NCBI GenBank assembly: GCA_035353615.1
Contig: DAOPZY010000012.1
Location: 14,640-78,639 of the forward strand
DNA length: 64,000 nucleotides
From: CAXXOK01 sp035353615
Lineage (GTDB): Bacteria; Bacillota; Clostridia; Christensenellales; Aristaeellaceae
Direction of reading: 5' to 3'
Below, one piece after another: positions 59,089-64,000 of this stretch. Positions within the stretch are counted from its first letter, which is position 1. Each line of letters begins with the position of its first letter. Position numbers and translations under genes: made by a program. Below the pieces are notes generated by a model. It worked only from the letters and a program-made list of their open reading frames with translations, ran no database searches and had not been told where the DNA came from.

Positions 59089-60261
59089 TTATTCCTCATC
59101 CGGCCACGCGAGCGGGTACTCCTCGACCGCGCCGGTGAGCGATTGCCCGTTTTTCTTGAGCACGCTCAACACGCTTTCGATGTTCTCCTGCTTGGTATAG
59201 GGCGTTGGCACAAAATCGTTGTATTTCGAGTTGCTGGAAATCCGCGCCGGGATGATGATGAAGCCGTCGTTGGTCGCAACGCCGTCCTTGACGCGCATTT
59301 TGATCTGGAACACAAAGGTGCTCATATCATCCGGCTTGCTGTTGCCGGCAAAGCAGAAATTGCCCAGCGAATAGCAGATGTATTTGCCGTTATACAGCTC
59401 AATGGGGTTGATGCGGTGGCTGTGATGCCCGATCACCAGATCCGCGCCCGCGTCGATGGTGAGCTTGGCCATTTTCTGCTGGTTGTCGTTGGGGGCATAA
59501 TCCTTTTCCGCGCCCCAGTGGAAACTGACCACCACAACCTCGCAGCCCTGCGCCTTGAGGGCTTTCACGTCCTCGGGCACCTTGGTAAACAGCCGGTCGT
59601 ACTGGTCGAAGGTCTGATAGGCCAGCATGCCCATTTTCACGCCGCGCAGGGTAAAAACCAACGGTTCGCTCTCGCAGTAATACTTCACGCCCGCGTCGGT
59701 CAGGGTCTTTTTGGTTTCGGCCAGGCCGTCCTCCCCCATGTCCAGTACGTGGTTGTTTTCCAGCGAAACGCACTCCACGCCGTTATCCGGCAGCATGGCC
59801 ACAAAGGAAGGGTCGGCGCGGAACAGAAACTGGTTATCCAGCTTTGTGGGGTTGCGACCGGCGGTGGTCAGGGTGCCTTCAAAATTGAGCACCGTCAGGT
59901 TGTCGTTATCGAAAATATCCTTAAAATTCTTAAACGGAAAGTTCAGATCGTTGTTCTGCTTTTCCAGTTCCTTTTGAAAAATCGATTTGCCTTTGCTTTG
60001 CAGGTTATCGCCGATGGTAAAATCCCCGGTAAAGGTCATTTTGAGCACAATGGAACCGTCCAACTCGTACACCGGAGCGGCCGGATCGACCGGCGCTTCC
60101 GCCTGGGAATCCGGCACGGCAGCGTCCGGGGCGGCGGTGGCGGCATCCTCAACGCCGAGCACATCGGCGATGCTAACGTCCTCCTCGTCCTCCGTCGCAA
60201 AAGCCGCGACGGGCAGGAGCATGCACAGCAACAACAGTAAGGTGAAAAGCTTTCGAAGCAT
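59089..60261 (-). CDS. CapA-family secreted metallophosphoesterase-like protein
   Basis: 390 residues from MLRKLFTLLLLLCMLLPVAA, a signal peptide with cleavage near AFA|TED; AAAGGAGGT precedes it. A 45-residue acidic Ala/Pro linker leads to the CapA (poly-gamma-glutamate synthesis) domain: KMTFTGDFTIGDNLQS, LTVLNFEGTLTTAG, VSLENNHVLDMGEDGL, VVVSFHWGAEKDYAPN and GADLVIGHHSHRINPIELYN then GKYICYSLGNFCF. CapA proteins have a calcineurin-like fold with divergent metal ligands and act at the cell surface. No capBC genes are near, so PGA synthesis is not supported. Confidence 0.92.
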   Translation of the reverse strand: MLRKLFTLLLLLCMLLPVAAFATEDEEDVSIADVLGVEDAATAAPDAAVPDSQAEAPVDPAAPVYELDGSIVLKMTFTGDFTIGDNLQSKGKSIFQKELEKQNNDLNFPFKNFKDIFDNDNLTVLNFEGTLTTAGRNPTKLDNQFLFRADPSFVAMLPDNGVECVSLENNHVLDMGEDGLAETKKTLTDAGVKYYCESEPLVFTLRGVKMGMLAYQTFDQYDRLFTKVPEDVKALKAQGCEVVVVSFHWGAEKDYAPNDNQQKMAKLTIDAGADLVIGHHSHRINPIELYNGKYICYSLGNFCFAGNSKPDDMSTFVFQIKMRVKDGVATNDGFIIIPARISSNSKYNDFVPTPYTKQENIESVLSVLKKNGQSLTGAVEEYPLAWPDEE

Positions 60262-60406
60262 GAGGTACCTCCTTTGTGGGTCGGTCGGCAGGAAGGTCGC
60301 GCGGCAGAAAAGCCCTCCGCCGGGGCTTTGGCAAACGGATGGCTGCCAGCCCCGAAAAGATAACGGAACAGCATTCCCAAACCCTGCCTGCGGAAAGGGG
60401 GCCGGA

Positions 60407-60435
60407 GCGGGCCGGAGCCGAAGGCTCCAGCCCGC
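60407..60435 (-). terminator. Long GC-rich stem-loop after the aminotransferase
   Basis: GGAGCC/GGCTCC with a GAA loop stacked on GCGGGC/GCCCGC, starting 13 bases after the aminotransferase stop; no T tract on the minus strand. Confidence 0.6.
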
Positions 60436-60448
60436 CCCAGCCCAACGA

Positions 60449-61627
60449 TTACAGGGCATGCACAAAATCGGCGATGCGTTTAAGCGCGATATCCAGCTTA
60501 TCCAGCGCCGTCGCGTAACAGCAGCGGATATGCCCCTCGCCGCAGGCGCCGAACGCCGTGCCCGGCACACAGGCGACTTCCTTCTGCCGCAGCAGTTTTT
60601 CGCAGAACTCCTCGCTGCTGAGGCCGGTTTTTTCAATGCCGGGGAACACGTAAAACGCGCCCAGCGGTTCAAAGCAGGACAGGCCCATTTCCCGGAACGC
60701 GTTAAACATGAGCCGACGGCGGTGATCGTAGCTGCGACGCATAGTTTCCACATCGGCGTAATGATCCTCGCGGCCCTGCCTGAGCGCTTCCTCCGCGGCC
60801 ACCTGACCCTGCGTGGAAGCGCACATGATGGTGTACTGATGGATTTTCACGATTACATCCATCAGCTGCGCGGGCGCGCACAGGTAGCCCACGCGCCAGC
60901 CGGTCATGGCGAACGCTTTGCTGAAACCGTTCAGGTACACCGTGCGTTCCCACATTTCCGGCAGGGAGGCGATGCTCACATGATCTTCTTCCCCGTAGGA
61001 AAGCTCGCTGTAAATTTCATCGCTCACCACCAGCAAATCGTGCCTGACAATCACATCGCGCAGCTTTTGCAGGGCTTCGCGGCCAATGACCGCGCCGGTC
61101 GGGTTGTTGGGATAGGGCAGGATCAGCGCCTTGGTGCGGGGGCCGATGGAGGCTTCCAGTTCCTCCGGGGTGAGCACAAAGTTGCGCGCGGCGTCGGTCT
61201 TGATCGGCACGGGCACGCCGCCGGCAAACACAACGCCCGGGCGGTAGCTTACGTAGCTGGGTTCCGGCACCAGCACCTCGTCGCCGGGGTTCAGCAGCGC
61301 CCGGAGCGCCAGGTCTATGCCCTCGCTGGCCCCGACTGTAACCAGAATTTCCTTTTGCGGATCGTACGTCAGGCTGTAGCGGTGCTGGAGGTAGTAGGCG
61401 ATTTCGTTGCGCAGCGAAAGCTTGCCCCAGTTGCTGGTGTACTGGGTTTCTCCATCCAGCAGACTATCGATCGCAGCGTTGCGGATGTGGTAGGGCGTGA
61501 CGAAATCCGGCTCGCCAACGCCAAGGGAGATAGCCCCCGGCATGGTTTGCACAATATCGAAGAATTTGCGGATGCCGCTTTTGGGCACCGCGGCGATGTT
61601 GGGGTTCCAGTAGTGGCTGTAATCCAT
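60449..61627 (-). CDS. Class I/II PLP-dependent aminotransferase
   Basis: 392 residues from the ATG that shares a base with the Lrp stop (TGATG). Fold-type I hallmarks: YTSNWGKLSLRNEIAYYLQH, VGASEGIDLALRALL, ILPYPNNPTGAVIGREAL, LLVVSDEIYSELSY and the PLP Lys in GFSKAFAMTGWRVGYLCAP near residue 232. RCCYATALDKLDIAL holds the substrate-carboxylate Arg. Substrate could be aromatic or branched amino acids or aspartate. The translational coupling to an Lrp/AsnC regulator suggests control by an amino acid that the enzyme uses. Confidence 0.92.
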   Translation of the reverse strand: MDYSHYWNPNIAAVPKSGIRKFFDIVQTMPGAISLGVGEPDFVTPYHIRNAAIDSLLDGETQYTSNWGKLSLRNEIAYYLQHRYSLTYDPQKEILVTVGASEGIDLALRALLNPGDEVLVPEPSYVSYRPGVVFAGGVPVPIKTDAARNFVLTPEELEASIGPRTKALILPYPNNPTGAVIGREALQKLRDVIVRHDLLVVSDEIYSELSYGEEDHVSIASLPEMWERTVYLNGFSKAFAMTGWRVGYLCAPAQLMDVIVKIHQYTIMCASTQGQVAAEEALRQGREDHYADVETMRRSYDHRRRLMFNAFREMGLSCFEPLGAFYVFPGIEKTGLSSEEFCEKLLRQKEVACVPGTAFGACGEGHIRCCYATALDKLDIALKRIADFVHAL

Positions 61628-62118
61628 CACGGATTCACCGCCAGTCGCTTATCCTGAGCATCCCCTTCAAAGATCACGCCGTCGCTCTTGTAGCGCTTGA
61701 GCACAAAGTGCGTGGCCGTGCCGGTGACCGTTTCCAGCACGCTGAGCTTGGTGCTGACAAAATAAGCCAGCTCCTTGAGGCTGTGGGCCTCCACCAGCAG
61801 CAGCAGATCGTAAGCGCCGCTCATCAGGTAAACGGATTTGACCTCGTCAAACCGGTAGATGCGCTTGGCGATGGCGTCGAAGCCCTCGTCCCGCTGCGGG
61901 GTCACGCGCACCTCAATCATGGCTTCCACACGCTCGCGGTCGGTTTTATCCCAATTGATGACGGGCGAGTAGCGCAGAATGATGCCGCGCTTTTCCATAT
62001 CCTCAATCATCGCCGCGATGGTTTCCAGCGGTTGGCCAAGCATCACGGCCAGTTTTTCCAGCGGCATACGGCAATCCTGCTGCAACAGCTGCAACAGCTC
62101 AATTTGTAAATTTTGCAT
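61627..62118 (-). CDS. Lrp/AsnC-family transcriptional regulator
   Basis: 163 residues after GAGGAGC. The N-terminal helix-turn-helix is LLQLLQQDCRMPLEKLAVML then GQPLETIAAMIEDMEKRGII; the RAM effector domain is EAMIEVRVTPQRDEGFDAIA through VYLMSGAYDLLLLVEAHSLK. The protein likely assembles into octamers that bind an amino acid. It is encoded immediately before the aminotransferase (one-base overlap), a common pairing in Clostridia. Confidence 0.92.
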   Translation of the reverse strand: MQNLQIELLQLLQQDCRMPLEKLAVMLGQPLETIAAMIEDMEKRGIILRYSPVINWDKTDRERVEAMIEVRVTPQRDEGFDAIAKRIYRFDEVKSVYLMSGAYDLLLLVEAHSLKELAYFVSTKLSVLETVTGTATHFVLKRYKSDGVIFEGDAQDKRLAVNP

Positions 62119-62169
62119 GGTAACACTGCTCCTCTCGCCGCCCGGTAAGGCGGCTACGGTTTTTTTCGG

Positions 62170-63840
62170 CTAAAACAGGCCGACGATATCGCCGTTTGCG
62201 TCCACATCGATGGACAGAGCGGCCGGCTGCTTGGGCAAACCGGGCATGGCGATGATGCCGCCCGCGAATGCCACCACAAAACCGGCTCCGGCGCTAAGCC
62301 GCGCCGAGCGAACCGTCAGCTCAAACCCCTCCGGCGCGCCCAACAGGGCTGGGTTATCGCTCATGGAATACTGGGTTTTGGCGATGCACACGGGGCAACG
62401 GCCATACCCGTCCGCCTCAAAGCGCGCAAGCGACTTTTTGGCTTCGTCAGTCAGCGTAACCCCGCCGGCGTGGTAAACGCGCTTGGCAATGGCGGTAATC
62501 TTCTCGCTCAGGGGCTGATCGTCGGCATAGGTAAAGTGCGGCGCGGGGTTGAGGTTGCCATCGGCAGCCAGACAGACTGCATCTGCCAAAAGGATCGCCC
62601 CCTTCCCACCCTGGGCCCAACCATCGCACAGCTCGCAGGCGACGCCGAGTTGACCGAGCGCCGAGCGCACCCATGCGATTTCCGCCTCCGTGTCGGTGGC
62701 AAAACGGTTGATTGCCACCACAACGGGGGTATCCCACACCTCGCGGATATTGCGGACATGGGCCAGCAAATTGGCCACGCCCGCCTCCAACGCGGTCTGG
62801 TTTGGGCTGGATAAGCCGGCTTTGGGCGCGCCGCCGTGGTGCTTGAGCGCCCGAAGGGTCGCCACAAGCACGATGGCGCTTGGCCATAAGCCGTTCATCC
62901 GGCATTTGATATCCAAAAATTTCTCGGCGCCCAGATCGGCGCCAAAGCCCGCCTCGGTCACCACATAATCGGCCATTTTCAGGGCGAGCGTGGTAGCGGC
63001 GACGCTGTTGCAGCCATGCGCGATGTTGGCAAAGGGGCCGCCGTGCATCAGGCAGGGCGTGCCGTCCAACGTCTGCACCAGATTGGGGTCAAACGCGTCG
63101 CGCAGCAGGGCGGTCATCGCGCCCGCCGCGCCTACCTGCGAGCAGGTAACCGCTTCGCCCGCGAAGGTGTACCCCACCACAATGCGCCCCAGCCGGGTTT
63201 TCAGGTCCTGAAGGCTAGAGGCCAGGCAAAATACGGCCATCACCTCGCTGGCGGCAGTAATGTCAAAGCCATCCTCGCGGGGGGTTCCGTTCTTCGCTCC
63301 GCCAAGCCCCTGCACAATCTGGCGAAGCTGGCGGTCGTTCACATCCAAGCAGTGGCGGAAGCTCACCGCGCGGGGATCGATCCCCAGCGAATTGCCCTGC
63401 TGGATGTGGTTGTCAATCATCGCGCAAAGAAGGTTATTGGCGGCGGTAATGGCGTGCAAATCGCCGGTAAAATGCAGGTTGATGTTTTCCATGGGCACCA
63501 CCTGCGCATAGCCGCCGCCGGTCGCGCCGCCCTTCATGCCAAACACGGGGCCGAGGGAAGGCTCGCGCAGCGCCAGCATCGCCTTACGCCCGCTGACGGT
63601 GAGGCCGTCGGCCAGCGCCACCGAAACGGTGGTTTTACCCTCGCCCGCAGGCGTAGGGTTGATGGCCGTCACCAGTACCAGCTTGGCGCGGGCCGGTCGG
63701 TCGGCATAGGCCCGTTGGTTCACTTTGGCAATATACCGGCCATACGGCGATAGCGTATCCGGTAAAAAGCCGGCGGCCTGAGCGATTGTGTCAATCGGTT
63801 TCAGGGTCGCGGCGCGGGCAATCTCCAAGTCTGTGGGCAT
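62170..63840 (-). CDS. fhs: Formate--tetrahydrofolate ligase
   Basis: 556 residues, full length. The ATP loop is INPTPAGEGKTTVSVALADG near residue 62; other hallmarks are REPSLGPVFGMKGGATGGGY, HFTGDLHAITAANNLLCAMI, HGGPFANIAHGCNSV and the end GEIMT-like region here AFAGGIIAMPGLPKQPA. It makes 10-formyl-THF from formate, feeding purine synthesis or the methyl branch of acetogenesis. No folD or other Wood-Ljungdahl genes are next to it, so acetogenesis is not supported here. Start after GGGAGGT. Confidence 0.97.
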   Translation of the reverse strand: MPTDLEIARAATLKPIDTIAQAAGFLPDTLSPYGRYIAKVNQRAYADRPARAKLVLVTAINPTPAGEGKTTVSVALADGLTVSGRKAMLALREPSLGPVFGMKGGATGGGYAQVVPMENINLHFTGDLHAITAANNLLCAMIDNHIQQGNSLGIDPRAVSFRHCLDVNDRQLRQIVQGLGGAKNGTPREDGFDITAASEVMAVFCLASSLQDLKTRLGRIVVGYTFAGEAVTCSQVGAAGAMTALLRDAFDPNLVQTLDGTPCLMHGGPFANIAHGCNSVAATTLALKMADYVVTEAGFGADLGAEKFLDIKCRMNGLWPSAIVLVATLRALKHHGGAPKAGLSSPNQTALEAGVANLLAHVRNIREVWDTPVVVAINRFATDTEAEIAWVRSALGQLGVACELCDGWAQGGKGAILLADAVCLAADGNLNPAPHFTYADDQPLSEKITAIAKRVYHAGGVTLTDEAKKSLARFEADGYGRCPVCIAKTQYSMSDNPALLGAPEGFELTVRSARLSAGAGFVVAFAGGIIAMPGLPKQPAALSIDVDANGDIVGLF

Positions 63841-63892
63841 CGGCTTACCTCCCTTGATCCATGAGGTTTTGATCCAAAATGCGAGTGGACAC

Positions 63893-63921
63893 AGTATAAC
63901 GCATCACGCGCCATCTTTCAA
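63893..63921 (-). promoter_or_regulatory. Promoter of fhs
   Basis: On the minus strand TTGAAA, 17 bases, TATACT, about 50 bases before the start. The remaining bases to the window end show no gene. Confidence 0.75.
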
Positions 63922-64000
63922 GCGCGAGGTGGCATCGTAAAAAATCTGTGAATTGCAAGTTGAATTGCCGCCCCCCTGCCACATCATGCAGTCTTGAAGG

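Noticed and set aside
62137..62166. Stem GCCGCC/GGCGGC followed by seven T on the plus strand
   Set aside because: It looks like a terminator, but there is no plus-strand gene upstream; on the minus strand it lies just before lrp without the right polarity.
1..64000. CRISPR arrays, tRNA or rRNA genes, insertion sequences, toxin-antitoxin or defence systems
   Set aside because: None seen on reading both strands; the repeats found are not CRISPR-like in period and no transposase or nuclease motifs appear.

Overview
The window is about 64 kb of GC-rich (estimated by eye near 60%) bacterial chromosome. Gene content points to a Bacillota/Clostridia-type organism: DivIVA, SepF, YlmG and YlmH in a minus-strand division cluster, a T-box leader in front of ileS, a SigB/SigF/SigG-type sigma factor, nearly universal GGAGG-type ribosome binding sites, and a type-2 (eukaryote-like) IleRS. 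I see no rRNA, tRNA, CRISPR array, transposase or phage module; this is mostly core chromosome. The species cannot be fixed from this sequence alone.

Layout. 0-8.3 kb: a 5'-truncated FAD dehydrogenase, a HAD phosphatase, a membrane-anchored unknown, cofactor-independent phosphoglycerate mutase, murG, glmM and an acyl-ACP thioesterase. 8.5-11.3 kb: a secreted unknown, a YqeY-like protein and an Ogg-type DNA glycosylase that seems to lack its lysine nucleophile. 11.6-18.9 kb: a purine salvage locus, with a BMP-type nucleoside ABC importer (minus strand) divergent from adenine deaminase. 19.4-24.3 kb: a strong promoter and a structured leader, then rpsM-rpsK-rpsD-rpoA-rplQ, a terminator, and lspA-pseudouridine synthase. 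24.4-26.6 kb: a DUF1697 gene and a GntR regulator bracketed by inverted copies of a dispersed repeat. 26.9-33.6 kb (minus): a five-unit zinc-ribbon protein, tsaD, a DUF1461-like membrane protein with a probable frameshift, prfB without programmed frameshift, and secA. 34-37.3 kb: an FMN reductase, a dihydropyrimidinase and RlmA. 37.3-46.3 kb (plus): T-box-ileS, an rRNA methyltransferase, a pseudouridine synthase, tgt, a Nudix hydrolase, nagB and a GNAT. 46.7-54.0 kb (minus): RsbW-like anti-sigma, sigma factor, HlyD-like membrane protein, yggS, sepF, ylmG, ylmH, divIVA. 54-63.8 kb (minus): TauE/SafE, a DUF6020-like membrane protein, aspartate kinase, a GNAT, a TM2 protein, CapA, Lrp-aminotransferase and fhs.

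The most unusual content is (1) the division cluster, where two neighbouring genes carry large in-frame tandem-repeat, probably disordered regions: a SepF with a Tyr/Gln/Gly/Ala-rich tail of about 260 residues (45-bp repeats), and an HlyD-like membrane protein with an N-terminal Trp/Gln repeat domain of about 210 residues (75-bp repeats), downstream of a sigma/anti-sigma pair whose anti-sigma ATPase motifs look degenerate; (2) a dispersed intergenic repeat family of about 200 bp, built from consecutive small palindromes, with eight or nine copies here in both orientations; (3) a 51-bp tandem array that appears derived from the ileS 3' end. Most genes were given starts at ATG/GTG/TTG codons with a good ribosome binding site, so several are shorter than the longest open frame.
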